The notes: a model not told the origin generated them from the letters alone. Positions 36,280-45,370 are shown, counted from the first letter of the stretch. The stretch is 64,000 nt of DNA from Streptomyces monashensis (GCF_001866665.1 NZ_MLYO01000013.1:1-64000); one strand, 5' to 3'. Translations and numbers: made by a program.

Positions 36280-39200
36280 GTGACCCACCCGTCCACGGAC
36301 GACGCGACGGCCGAGAGCAGGACCCGGGCCGAGGACGCGGCCGAGGCTCGCCAGCGTATTCGCGCGCCCGACGCGGCCGTCGCCGCGCTGACCGGGCCGT
36401 CGGCGCCGTATCTCATCGGGGTACGGCATCACGCACCGTCCCTGGCCGCCGCCGTGCCCGCGCTGCTGGACGCCGCCGGGCCGGACGTGCTGCTGGTCGA
36501 ACTCCCCGCCGAGTTGCAGGAATGGCTGCCGTGGCTCGCCCACGAGGAGACCCGGGCCCCGGTCGCGCTCGCCGCCGCACCCGGTGGCGGCGGCGCGGCC
36601 GGGGGCCCGGCGTTCTACCCGTTCGCCGACTTCTCACCGGAGCTGGCGGCCGTGCGCTGGGCCGCGCGCCACGAGGTGCCCGTGATCGCCTGCGACCTGC
36701 CGCTCGCGGACCGGGCGTGGACGGGAGCACCGCGCGCCCACGGCAACGGCAACGGCAACGGCAACGGTCGCCCACCCGGCGTCGTCGCCGCGCTGCGTGC
36801 CCGGCTCACCGGTCGTCCCGGGGACGATCTGTGGGACCGGCTGGTCGAGGCCGCCGCGCCGGGTTCACCGCCGGAGGCGCTGCGGCGGGCCGCGCTGCTG
36901 ACAGGGTGGGCGCTGCGTGAGGAGGCGATGGCCTCGGGCGGGGTGCCGGAGCTGGATCTGCGGCGGGAGCGGTGGATGCGGTCGTGCCTCGCGGCGGCCA
37001 CGGCGAACGGGGAGCGTGCCGCGGTGCTCGTGGGTGCCTTCCACGCCCCGGCGCTCCTCGGACCGGCCGAGGACGACGCCGGTGAGCCGACCGCGCGGCA
37101 GCAGCCGACCGCACCGGCCTGGACGACCTCCCTCGTCCCCTACAGCTACGCCCTGCTGGACGAGCGCTCCGGTTACCCCGCCGGCATCCGTGACCCGGAG
37201 TGGCAGCACACGGTCCTGGACGCGGCCGGTGATCCCGCGGCACTGGAGGACGCGCTGATCCGGACCGCCGTACGGGTGTGTGCCGAGGTGCGGACGCTGG
37301 GCCACCCCTCCGGGCCCGCCGACGCGCGGGAGATCGCGCGGCTGGCCGGTGATCTGGCCCGGCTGCGGGGACTGCCCGCGGCGGGCCGGGGCGAACTGGT
37401 CGAGGCCGTGCAGACGGTGCTGGCGCAGGGCGAGCCGTACGGGCGGGGGCGGGCCGTCGCCCGGGCGATGGAGCGGGTGCTGGTCGGTACGCGCACCGGG
37501 CGCCCGGCCCCCCGGGCGCCGCGCAGCGGGCTGGCCCCGGCGGTCGAGGCGGACCTGGCCGGGCTGGGCCTGCCGGGTCCGGCCGACGCGCCGTCCGCCG
37601 GCACCCGGGACCTGCGCCTGGACCCGCTCCGCTCGGACCTGGACCGCTGCCGTGAACTCCTGCTGCGGCGTCTGACGGTGTGCGGGGTTCCGTACGGCGA
37701 GCCCAAGGCAGTGACCGGCACGGGCGGCGCCGACGCGCTCACCTCGCGCTGGGAGGTCCGCTGGACCCCGGCCACGGCGGCCATGCTGACGGCGGCCGGG
37801 GTGCGCGGGGTCACCCTGGCACAGGCGACCGAGGGGGTGCTGCGGGAGCGGCGGCGTACCGAGCGGGAGGAGGGCGGCCCGACGGCGGCGCAGACCCTGG
37901 CGGGCCTGGAGCAGGCGGCGGACTGCGGTCTGCCCGGGCTCGCCGACGAGCGCCTGGCGGACGCCTCCGAGGTGCTGCCGGGCTCCGGCACGCTTCCCGA
38001 ACTCCTCGCCGGACTGGCCCTGTTGGACCGGCTGCGGGCCGGGCACAGCGCCGGACTCGGCCGCGACGAGGTGCGTACGGCGCGGACCGCGGCCGTCGCC
38101 GAGCTGCTGACCGCCGCCGCGGTGCGCCAGGTCGACGGGCTCACGGGCTCGGAGGACCCGGCCGACGCGCACGCGCTGGTGGAACTCGCCCACCGTGCTG
38201 ACATGTTGGGCGGCATCCGGCTCACCGACGCGCTCGCCCGGCTGGCGGCCGGCGGTTCCCCGCTGATGCGGGGCGCCGCCGGGGCCGTACGCGTGCTGCT
38301 GGGGCAGGAGGAGGCCCGGACGCTCGGGGACCGGGTCGCCTCCTGGGTGGACGGGGCCGTCGACACCGCGTCGCGTACGGCGCTCACGGCGCGGCTGACC
38401 GGTCTGCTGAGCGCGGCCGGGCCGCTGCTGGAGTCGGCGCCCTCCGCGCTGGAACCGCTGCTGAACCGTGTGTCGGAGCTGTCCGACCGGGACTTCCTCG
38501 ACCGGCTCCCGGCATTGCGCGGCGGCTTCGACACGCTCAGCCCGGCAGCCCGCGAGCGCCTGCTGACCGCGGTGGAGCGACGCCTCGACGGCGACCGGCC
38601 GGACGACACCGGGGCCGTGGACCCGGCGGCCCTGGCCGTCTGGACCCGTGCGGACCTGAGGGCGCGCGAGACGCTCGCCGCACTCGGGCTGCTGCCGCCG
38701 GAGCGGCCCACCGGGGCAGACGCCGACGAGGCATCGCGGGACGAAGCGCACACGGACGCGTCCGGCAAGCCCGCGTCCGGCAGACCCACGACCAACGGGC
38801 CCGCATCGGGCGGGGGTCGCCCTACGCCCGCCACGCCCGACGCCGGGCGCAGAATCCCTCCCGCCGACCGCTGGCGGCTCGCGCTGGGCCGCCGGAGCAG
38901 CCAACTCGGCGTGTCCGCACGCCCGTTGGCGACCGCGCTGGACGAGTTGTACGGCTGTGGGCGCGGTGAGGGGAGTCGCGGAGAGCTCTCCGGGCACGGG
39001 AACCGCGGCGGGCGTGAGGCGGCGTTTCCCGGGGTGCGGGAGTGGTCCGAGGAGCTGGCGGCGCTGTTCGGCCCGGGGATCCGGGAGGAGGTGCTGGCGG
39101 CGGCCGCCGCGACCGGCCGCCAGGACGTGTTCGCGGAGCTGGACCCGGATCGGGTGCGGCCCTCCGTCGATCTGCTGCGCTCGGTGCTGCGGCACGCCGG

Positions 39201-39957
39201 CGGGCTGCCCGAGTCCCGGATCGCGGCGCTGCGTCCGCTGGTCCGCCGACTGGTCGACGCGCTGACCCGGGAACTGTCGACCCGGCTGCGCCCCGCCCTG
39301 CACGGCACCACCCTGGCCCGCCCCGGCCGGCGCCCCGGCGGCGGCCTCGACCTGCCCCGCACCCTGCGCGCCAACCTCGCCACCGCCCGCCGTCTGCCGG
39401 ACGGCACGGTGCGGGTCATACCCGAGCGGCCCGTCTTCCGCAGCCGTGCGAAGCGTGCGGCCGACTGGCGGCTGATCCTGGTCACCGACGTGTCGGGCTC
39501 CATGGAGGCGTCCACGATCTGGGCGGCGCTCACGGCCTCGGTGCTGGCCGGGGTGCCCACCCTGTCCACGCACTTCCTGGCCTTCTCCACCGAGGTGATC
39601 GACCTGACCGACCACGTCGCCGACCCGCTCTCCCTCCTCCTGGAGGTCAGCGTCGGCGGCGGCACCCACATCGCGGCCGGACTGCGCCACGCGCGCGAGC
39701 TGGTCGGCGTGCCGTCGCGCACGCTCGTCGTGGTGGTCAGCGACTTCGAGGAGGGCTACCCGGTCGGCGGCCTGCTCGCCGAGGTCCGTGCCCTGGTCGG
39801 GGCGGGCTGTCATGTGCTGGGCTGCGCGAGCCTCGACGACACGGGCCGGCCCCGCTACTCCACCGGCGTGGCCGGGCAACTGGTCGCCGCGGGCATGCCG
39901 GTGGCCGCACTCAGTCCGCTCGAACTCGCCCGCTGGATAGGGGAGAAGATCGCATGA
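36280..39957 (+). CDS. DUF5682-VWA fusion protein (YehM+YehP-like)
   Basis: 1225 residues from GTG 36280. Residues ~35-800 match DUF5682 (YehM): GVRHHAPSLAAAVPALLDAAGPDVLLVELPAEL, a segment AAVLVGAFHAPALLGP and YSYALLDERSGYPAGI. The GxRHH and VELPAE motifs recall TraB/TIKI or ChaN-like metal hydrolase folds (inference). A Pro/Thr/Ala-rich linker follows (~810-870). Residues ~1060-1225 form a VWA domain: LILVTDVSGSM with MIDAS residues D1070, S1072, S1074, then GGGTHIAAGLRHA (Thr) and VVSDFEEGYP (Asp). In E. coli these are two genes, yehM and yehP; here they form one open frame without internal stop. Separated from the MoxR gene by five bases; its TGA overlaps the ATG of the SWIM gene. The MIDAS is complete, so metal-dependent partner binding is expected. 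Confidence 0.88.
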   Translation: MTHPSTDDATAESRTRAEDAAEARQRIRAPDAAVAALTGPSAPYLIGVRHHAPSLAAAVPALLDAAGPDVLLVELPAELQEWLPWLAHEETRAPVALAAAPGGGGAAGGPAFYPFADFSPELAAVRWAARHEVPVIACDLPLADRAWTGAPRAHGNGNGNGNGRPPGVVAALRARLTGRPGDDLWDRLVEAAAPGSPPEALRRAALLTGWALREEAMASGGVPELDLRRERWMRSCLAAATANGERAAVLVGAFHAPALLGPAEDDAGEPTARQQPTAPAWTTSLVPYSYALLDERSGYPAGIRDPEWQHTVLDAAGDPAALEDALIRTAVRVCAEVRTLGHPSGPADAREIARLAGDLARLRGLPAAGRGELVEAVQTVLAQGEPYGRGRAVARAMERVLVGTRTGRPAPRAPRSGLAPAVEADLAGLGLPGPADAPSAGTRDLRLDPLRSDLDRCRELLLRRLTVCGVPYGEPKAVTGTGGADALTSRWEVRWTPATAAMLTAAGVRGVTLAQATEGVLRERRRTEREEGGPTAAQTLAGLEQAADCGLPGLADERLADASEVLPGSGTLPELLAGLALLDRLRAGHSAGLGRDEVRTARTAAVAELLTAAAVRQVDGLTGSEDPADAHALVELAHRADMLGGIRLTDALARLAAGGSPLMRGAAGAVRVLLGQEEARTLGDRVASWVDGAVDTASRTALTARLTGLLSAAGPLLESAPSALEPLLNRVSELSDRDFLDRLPALRGGFDTLSPAARERLLTAVERRLDGDRPDDTGAVDPAALAVWTRADLRARETLAALGLLPPERPTGADADEASRDEAHTDASGKPASGRPTTNGPASGGGRPTPATPDAGRRIPPADRWRLALGRRSSQLGVSARPLATALDELYGCGRGEGSRGELSGHGNRGGREAAFPGVREWSEELAALFGPGIREEVLAAAAATGRQDVFAELDPDRVRPSVDLLRSVLRHAGGLPESRIAALRPLVRRLVDALTRELSTRLRPALHGTTLARPGRRPGGGLDLPRTLRANLATARRLPDGTVRVIPERPVFRSRAKRAADWRLILVTDVSGSMEASTIWAALTASVLAGVPTLSTHFLAFSTEVIDLTDHVADPLSLLLEVSVGGGTHIAAGLRHARELVGVPSRTLVVVVSDFEEGYPVGGLLAEVRALVGAGCHVLGCASLDDTGRPRYSTGVAGQLVAAGMPVAALSPLELARWIGEKIA
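36740..36767 (+). repeat. GGCAAC hexanucleotide tandem repeat within the fusion gene
   Basis: Four exact GGCAAC units (36742-36765) plus flanks encode (Asn-Gly)4 at about residues 155-163 of the DUF5682 domain. Six-base units keep the frame, so slippage would lengthen or shorten a flexible loop. Confidence 0.85.
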
Positions 39958-41672
39958 GCCGGGAACTGCCGCCGGTCGCACCGTCCGTGACCGCCGCCCT
40001 CGTCGCGGCCCTGACGCCCCGGCTGCGCAGGCGCCTGGACGCGGGCATCGCCAAGCTCGCGGACCGCCCGGTCGAGCGCGACGGCGCCGTCGTGCGCATC
40101 GCCCTCGACGACGCCACCGACCTCGAACTGCACGCCCCGGACGGCACGGTGAGGAGCACGGACGCCGTCCGCTGTGGTTGTCTCCTGGCACCGGAGTGCC
40201 TGCACCGCGCCGCGATCGCCGCGGCGGCCCCGGTCGCGGACGACACCGACTCCGCGGAGCCCGAGGGCAGTTCGCGGGAGACACCCGCCACACAGCCGCC
40301 ACACAGCTGGCCGGAGACCGCCACGGCCGAGCAGTGCGCCGCCGCCCGCGCGCTCCACTCCGCCACGGCCGCCGTACTGGAGGCCGGTACGGACGGAGCG
40401 GGCGCAGTGCTCCAGGCCGGGCTGCTGCGTGCCGCGCACGCGGCGCGCCTCGCCGGTCTGCACCGGGCCGCCGCCTCGGCCGTGTCCGTGGTCACCGCGC
40501 TGCGCGCCGCCCGCGCGGCCGACCCGGCCTACCGACTGGACGACCTCGTCGCGCGGCTGCGTGACGTGCTGACCGTGGCCCACCGTGTCCCCGCCGCCGA
40601 CGGCGCCGAACTGACCGGGCTGCTCGGCACCGCACGGCAGCCGTACCGCCCGGACGGCTCGCTGCGGCTGTACGGCCTGTTCTCCGAACCGGTGGTCACC
40701 GCGAGCGGCTACGCGGGCGCCGTCACCTGGACCACGGACGCCGCGGGCCGGCTCTTCCAGGTGTCCGACGTCGCTCCGGGCGGCGCCGGGCGTGCGGTGG
40801 GCGCGGCCGACCGGGCGGTGCGGATCGGTGACACGGCCCTGAGCCACCGGAAGCTGTCCCGAGCGGGCCTGGCGGTGTCGGGGGCCACCGTCTCCCCCGG
40901 CGGGCGGCTCGGCGCGGGCGCAGGGGTACGGGCGGTGGCGGCGGCCGGTGCCGGCTGGCGCGAGGAGCCGCTGTACCGGCTCTGGCAGGCGCCCGTGGCC
41001 GAGCAGGTCGAGCGGGCGCTGAGCGGCGGCCACGATCTGCTGTTCCTGGAGGTCACCCTGGCCGGTACGGCGGCGGAGGCGGAGGGCGAGTGTCTGCTCG
41101 CCGAGTGCGGTGGCGTCGCGCTGCGGCTGACCCGGGCCCATGACGACCCGGCACTGCCCTGCCGGGACAACCTGCGGCTGCTGGCCGCCGCCCGGGGCAG
41201 CACACTCCGGGTCGTCGCCCGGCTCGCACCGGCCCCGCACGCCCGGGCCCAGCTCCTGGCGGCCGAGCATCCGGCGATGGCCGGCGAGCGTGTCGACCTC
41301 GGCTTCGACCGGCTCCAGCGCGCGGACCTGCCGGCCATGCCCGTGTTCCCCGTTCCGGCCGCGTCGTCGGTGCGGGAGGAGGCGCCGGTCCATCTGCTGC
41401 GCCGCCGGGTGCAGCAGGCGGTGTCGGGCGGGCGGCGGGTGCTGTCCTTCCCCGGTGACACGGCGGTCGACGTCCGTCGGCTGGGCAGGTCCGGGCTCGC
41501 GACGGCGGGCGACCTGCTGGCGGCCCTGCACGGTGCGGCGGCGGAGCGGTCCCGTGACGTGTTCGGCCGCCTCCTGCCGACGGACCCGGACCGCTTCGCC
41601 CGCGCGTGGCTGGCGGCTGCCCGCTACACCGACGAACTGGACCGGGCCCTGTGCGCCGCCGCCTGGACATGA
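39954..41672 (+). CDS. SWIM zinc-finger protein (YehQ-like)
   Basis: 572 residues. ATG 39954 overlaps the previous stop. SWIM motif CxCx5CxH: C74, C76, C82, H84 (RCGCLLAPECLHRAA), unusually near the N-terminus. The rest is Ala/Leu-rich, with helical segments (ARALHSATAAVLEAGTDGAGAVLQAGLL) and a beta-containing middle (SLRLYGLFSEPVVTASGYAGAVTWTTDAAGRLFQVSDVAP). SWIM domains bind DNA or protein. Last gene of the operon, matching yehQ in position. Confidence 0.85.
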   Translation: MSRELPPVAPSVTAALVAALTPRLRRRLDAGIAKLADRPVERDGAVVRIALDDATDLELHAPDGTVRSTDAVRCGCLLAPECLHRAAIAAAAPVADDTDSAEPEGSSRETPATQPPHSWPETATAEQCAAARALHSATAAVLEAGTDGAGAVLQAGLLRAAHAARLAGLHRAAASAVSVVTALRAARAADPAYRLDDLVARLRDVLTVAHRVPAADGAELTGLLGTARQPYRPDGSLRLYGLFSEPVVTASGYAGAVTWTTDAAGRLFQVSDVAPGGAGRAVGAADRAVRIGDTALSHRKLSRAGLAVSGATVSPGGRLGAGAGVRAVAAAGAGWREEPLYRLWQAPVAEQVERALSGGHDLLFLEVTLAGTAAEAEGECLLAECGGVALRLTRAHDDPALPCRDNLRLLAAARGSTLRVVARLAPAPHARAQLLAAEHPAMAGERVDLGFDRLQRADLPAMPVFPVPAASSVREEAPVHLLRRRVQQAVSGGRRVLSFPGDTAVDVRRLGRSGLATAGDLLAALHGAAAERSRDVFGRLLPTDPDRFARAWLAAARYTDELDRALCAAAWT

Positions 41673-41683
41673 GACCGGCCCGG

Positions 41684-42243
41684 GCCACACCTGTCCCTGG
41701 CCGGGGCCCGCCCGGGCATGGGGCACCTCGGCCGTGCGATGGCCGGATGGCACACGCCGCGTTCGGCACGGAGATCCTCTGCTGCCGCCGTCGCCCGCCC
41801 CGCGCCGGACGCCCTGCCGTACACGGCGGTCCCGTGCCGGCCGAACTCTTCGCCGCCACCGACGTGGTGAGCGTCGGCTTCGCCCACGAACCGGGCGTGA
41901 ACGGCGAGGGCATCGGCACCGAGCACCTGCGCGCGCCGGGCCCCGCCGGGCACCTCGTGCACGTGTCCCGCGCCGCACTCGTCGACCCGTCGGCGCTTCG
42001 TTCCGCCCTGGCCGAGGGCGCCGTCGCGGGCGCTTCCCCGGACGGCTGCTCCAGCGAAGCCCACCCCTCCCCTCGCCGACGACCCGCACGGCCTCCTCGC
42101 CTTCGCCCCGACCCGCCTCCTCAGCTCCCCCGCACAGCGCCTTCGACAGCGCCCAGGCCCTGACCCGGGTGGCCGAGACGGCCGTCGCCGGCTTCCTGGC
42201 CGTCCACCGCGGCGCGGACCCTCCGTACGCCGTCCACGCCTAG
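41684..42243 (+). pseudogene. Decayed D-2-hydroxyacid dehydrogenase
   Basis: Readable pieces of the NAD-binding domain in successive frames: LSLAGARPGMGHLGRAMA (from 41691); AHAAFGTEILCC onward through LFAATDVVSVGFAHEPGV and LVHVSRAALVDPSALRSALAEG (frame from 41750); LADDPHGLLAFAPTRLLSSP (~42077-42125); PHSAFDSAQALTRVAETAVAGFLAV (to the stop at 42243). At least three frameshifts, one in the C-run near 42128, and the N-terminal substrate domain is missing. It starts right after the SWIM gene with no start codon of its own. Confidence 0.75.
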
Positions 42244-42300
42244 GATCCTGCTCACCGGATCACGCCGGAACTCCCGGAACAGGAACAGGAGACGGCTCCC

Positions 42301-43488
42301 ATGGTGACAGCGCGCCGGTTCCCGCTCGGCTCCGCGACCACGCTCACGGAGCTGGCGGACGACCCCCACCCCCGGCTGGCCCTGCTGCGCGCCCACGAGC
42401 CGGTGTCGTGGGTCCCCGTGCTGGGGGGCTGGCTGGTGACGCGGCGCGATCTCGCGCTGCGCGTGATGCGCGACGCGGCGACCTTCACGGTGGACGACCC
42501 CCGCTTCTCCACCGCCCAGGTCGTCGGTCCGAGCATGCTCTCCGTGGAGGGCGCCGAGCACAAGCGGCACCGTGCCCCCTTCGCCGATCCGTTCCGCGCG
42601 CAGGACGTGCGCGACCGGTTCGCGGGCTTCGTGGCACGGGAAGCCGCCCGGCTCGTGGAAGTCATCCGGCCGCGGGGCAGCGCCGAGTTGCGCCGCGCGG
42701 TGGCCGGACCGCTGGCCGTCGCCGTCGTCGCCGAGTCCCTGGGCTTGGCCGGCGCGCCCGCGGAGGCGGTACTGGCCTGGTACGACGCCATCGTGAGCGC
42801 GGTCTCCGACATCACCGCCGGGCTGCCGGCGAACCCGGCCGGGGCGGCGGCCTTCGATCAGCTGCGAGGAAGCGTCGAGGCGACGGTCGCGGCAGGAGGC
42901 GGCACGTCGCCGCTGGCCGCGGCGGCCGAGAGCGAGCGCCTGACGCTGCCTGAGGTGGTCGCCAACGCCGCCGTGCTGATGTTCGGCGGTATCGAGACCA
43001 CCGAGGGCATGATCGCCAACGTCGTACTGCACCTCCTGGCACACCCCGGTCAACTCGCCCTCGTGCGCGCCGATCCGGACCTGGTCGACGCGGCGATCGA
43101 GGAATCGCTCCGCCTGGAGCCCGCCGCGGCCAACGTGGACCGCTACGCGACCGCCGACGTGACCATCGGCGGGGCCGACGTCCGGCGCGGTGATCTGGTG
43201 GTCGTCTCGCTCAGCGGCGCGAACCGCGACCCCGAGACCTTCCGGGACCCCGACGTCTTCGACCTGCGACGGGGCAACTCCCGCCTCCAGCTGGCCTTCG
43301 CGCACGGCCCGCACTTCTGCCTGGGCGCCCACCTCGCCCGTCTGGAGACCCGCGCCTGCCTCCTCGCGCTCCTCGACCGGCTCCCCGGCCTGCGGCTCGA
43401 CCCGGACTCGCCCACCGCGCCGAGGGGCCTGGTCTTCCGGAAGCCTCCGGCCCTGCGTGTCCGCTGGGACGTGCCGGTGCGGCGCTGA
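42301..43488 (+). CDS. Cytochrome P450
   Basis: 395 residues. I-helix FGGIETTEGM (the usual AGxET with Gly for Ala), K-helix ESLR (E268-R271), and heme loop FAHGPHFCLGAHLARLE with C340 as the axial thiolate. Soluble bacterial type. No ferredoxin or reductase gene is adjacent, so redox partners must come from elsewhere. Substrate unknown; the gene does not sit in a recognisable biosynthetic cluster. GGAACAGGAGAC precedes the ATG. Confidence 0.93.
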   Translation: MVTARRFPLGSATTLTELADDPHPRLALLRAHEPVSWVPVLGGWLVTRRDLALRVMRDAATFTVDDPRFSTAQVVGPSMLSVEGAEHKRHRAPFADPFRAQDVRDRFAGFVAREAARLVEVIRPRGSAELRRAVAGPLAVAVVAESLGLAGAPAEAVLAWYDAIVSAVSDITAGLPANPAGAAAFDQLRGSVEATVAAGGGTSPLAAAAESERLTLPEVVANAAVLMFGGIETTEGMIANVVLHLLAHPGQLALVRADPDLVDAAIEESLRLEPAAANVDRYATADVTIGGADVRRGDLVVVSLSGANRDPETFRDPDVFDLRRGNSRLQLAFAHGPHFCLGAHLARLETRACLLALLDRLPGLRLDPDSPTAPRGLVFRKPPALRVRWDVPVRR

Positions 43489-43504
43489 CGTGACGCCGGC
43501 CTAC

Positions 43505-44947
43505 CTATGCGCCACGACGCATCCGGGCGGCCTCACGGGCCTCGGCCATCCGGCGGGCCTCAGCGGACCGGCGCGACGAGCCGCCGGCGCCGGCCCGCCC
43601 CGGTCGGGTGCCCAGACCGCGGAACGGGGCACCGCCGCGTTTCGGACGCTCCGCGACCGGCGCGCTGCCGCCGACGGGGACACCGGAGGGAGCCTGGGCG
43701 CCGGTGATGCGGCTCAGCTCGGCCTCGCCGGAGCGGACCTGCGTGATCTGCGGCCTGATGCCCGCGTCGGACATGAGACGGGCCATGTCGCGGCGCTGGC
43801 CGGGAAGGACCAGCGTGACCACGCTTCCGGAGGCGCCGGCGCGGGCGGTTCGGCCGGCACGGTGCAGGTAGTCCTTGTGGTCCTTGGGCGGGTCGACGTT
43901 GACGACGAGATCGAGGTCGTCGACGTGAATGCCCCGCGCCGCGACGTTGGTGGCCACCAGCACCGTGACGTCGCCGGTCTTGAACTGCGCCAGGGTGCGG
44001 GTGCGTTGGGGCTGCGACTTGCCGCCGTGCAGCGCCGCGGCCTGCACGCCGCTGCTCAGCAGGTGCCTGGTGAACTGGTCGGCGGCGTGCTTGGTGTCCA
44101 GGAACATGATCACGCGCCCGTCGCGGGCGGCGATCTCGGTGGCGGTGGAGTACTTGTCGGCGCCGTGCACCTGCAGCACGTGGTGTTCCATCGTGGTGAC
44201 CGCGCCCGCCGACGGGTCGACCGAGTGGACGACCGGGTCGTGGAGGTAGCGGCGGACCAGCAGGTCGATGTCGCGGTCCAGCGTGGCCGAGAACAGCAGG
44301 CGCTGGCCGTCGGGGCGTACCTGGTCCAGCAGTGCGGTGACCTGCGGCATGAACCCCATGTCCGCCATCTGGTCGGCCTCGTCCAGGACGGTCACCTTCA
44401 CCCGGTCCAGGCGGCAGTCCCTGCGCTCGACGAGATCCGTGAGGCGACCGGGCGTCGCGACGACCACCTCGGCCCCGGCACGCAGTGCGCCGGCCTGCCT
44501 GCCGATCGACATGCCGCCGACCACCGTGGCCAGCCGCAGCTTCAGCAGTCGGGCGTACGGAGTGAGCACCTCGGTGACCTGCTGGGCCAGCTCGCGCGTG
44601 GGGACGAGGATCAGGGCCAGCGGTCTCCGCGCCTCGGCGCGCTGCCCTCGCGTGCGCACGAGGAGCGCCAGGCCGAAGGCGAGCGTCTTGCCCGATCCGG
44701 TGCGCCCCCGCCCCAGGACGTCGCGCCCCGCGAGGGAGTTCGGCAACGTGGCCGCCTGGATCGGGAACGGCTCGTGCACGCCGAGTTCGGTCAGCGTCTT
44801 CAACAACTCGGCGGGCATGTCCAGTTCACCGAAGGCGGCGACCGCGGGCAGGGCCGGGGTGACGGTGACCGGCGGCGCGAACTCGCCCTGGGGTACGGAG
44901 GGACGGCGCCCGGTATGGCGGTCGTTCGTGCGGGCTGAGCGGCTCAT
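43505..44947 (-). CDS. DEAD-box RNA helicase
   Basis: 480 residues from ATG 44947 (GGAAGG upstream). Q motif FPIQAATLP, motif I GRTGSGKT, Ia PTRELAQQ, Ib TPGRL, II DEAD (VLDEADQM), III SAT, IV VIMFLDTK, V ATNVAARGIHVDDLDLV and VI HRAGRTARAG are all intact. The C-terminal tail is Arg/Gly-rich and probably binds RNA. A cold-shock protein gene lies upstream on the same strand but is cut off by a strong terminator, so the two are separate units that may share a cold-response role. Confidence 0.95.
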   Translation of the reverse strand: MSRSARTNDRHTGRRPSVPQGEFAPPVTVTPALPAVAAFGELDMPAELLKTLTELGVHEPFPIQAATLPNSLAGRDVLGRGRTGSGKTLAFGLALLVRTRGQRAEARRPLALILVPTRELAQQVTEVLTPYARLLKLRLATVVGGMSIGRQAGALRAGAEVVVATPGRLTDLVERRDCRLDRVKVTVLDEADQMADMGFMPQVTALLDQVRPDGQRLLFSATLDRDIDLLVRRYLHDPVVHSVDPSAGAVTTMEHHVLQVHGADKYSTATEIAARDGRVIMFLDTKHAADQFTRHLLSSGVQAAALHGGKSQPQRTRTLAQFKTGDVTVLVATNVAARGIHVDDLDLVVNVDPPKDHKDYLHRAGRTARAGASGSVVTLVLPGQRRDMARLMSDAGIRPQITQVRSGEAELSRITGAQAPSGVPVGGSAPVAERPKRGGAPFRGLGTRPGRAGAGGSSRRSAEARRMAEAREAARMRRGA

Positions 44948-45061
44948 GGAGAACCTTCCTCGACGGGGCACGCATCGAGGAATTCACGACAGGAATGAGC
45001 CGCCTGAATTGCAAGAACGAGCCTAATGTGAGACTGAGAGAATTTCGCCGGAATGCAAAAA

Positions 45062-45103
45062 AGATATCTGGGGCCCCGTCGCAGGACGGGGCCCCAGATA
45101 TCT
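45062..45103 (-). terminator. Strong intrinsic terminator after the cold-shock gene
   Basis: Perfect 19-bp stem AGATATCTGGGGCCCCGTC / GACGGGGCCCCAGATATCT, four-base loop, followed on the minus strand by a run of T (45056-45061). One of the clearest intrinsic terminators in the window. Confidence 0.95.
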
Positions 45104-45117
45104 CACGCGCTTCGCCG

Positions 45118-45321
45118 TCAGGCGGGAGTGATGTTCTCCGCCTGCGGGCCCTTCTGGCCCTGCGTGACGTCGAAGTTCACCTTCTGGCCCTCGTGGAGCT
45201 CACGGTAGCCCTGGGTGGCGATGTTCGAGTAGTGCGCGAAGACGTCCGGGCCGCCGCCGTCCTGCTCGATGAAGCCGAATCCCTTTTCCGAGTTGAACCA
45301 CTTCACGGTGCCGGTAGCCAT
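45118..45321 (-). CDS. Cold-shock domain protein (CspA family)
   Basis: 67 residues. [15 protein letters not shown] (RNP1) and DVFAHYSNI (RNP2) are the RNA-binding motifs of the five-stranded OB fold. It melts RNA structure as an RNA chaperone. AAGGAG precedes the ATG. The 5' region carries a perfect 10+10 palindrome and, further upstream, a terminator-like hairpin; mRNA structure may control expression, as in other csp genes. Confidence 0.97.
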   Translation of the reverse strand: MATGTVKWFNSEKGFGFIEQDGGGPDVFAHYSNIATQGYRELHEGQKVNFDVTQGQKGPQAENITPA

Positions 45322-45349
45322 GTCACATCTCCTTGGGGGCAGTGCCCGC

Positions 45350-45370
45350 GGGTTCACACCGTGTGAACCC
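45350..45370. promoter_or_regulatory. Perfect palindrome in the cold-shock gene 5' region
   Basis: GGGTTCACAC-C-GTGTGAACCC, 10-bp arms with one central base, 29-49 bases upstream of the csp start codon. Either an operator or an RNA hairpin just above the ribosome site. Confidence 0.7.

Noticed and set aside
36865..40302. 1145-codon minus-strand open frame opposite the DUF5682-VWA gene
   Set aside because: Arg/Gly/Gln-rich shadow of the plus-strand VWA protein; no domain, no ribosome site.
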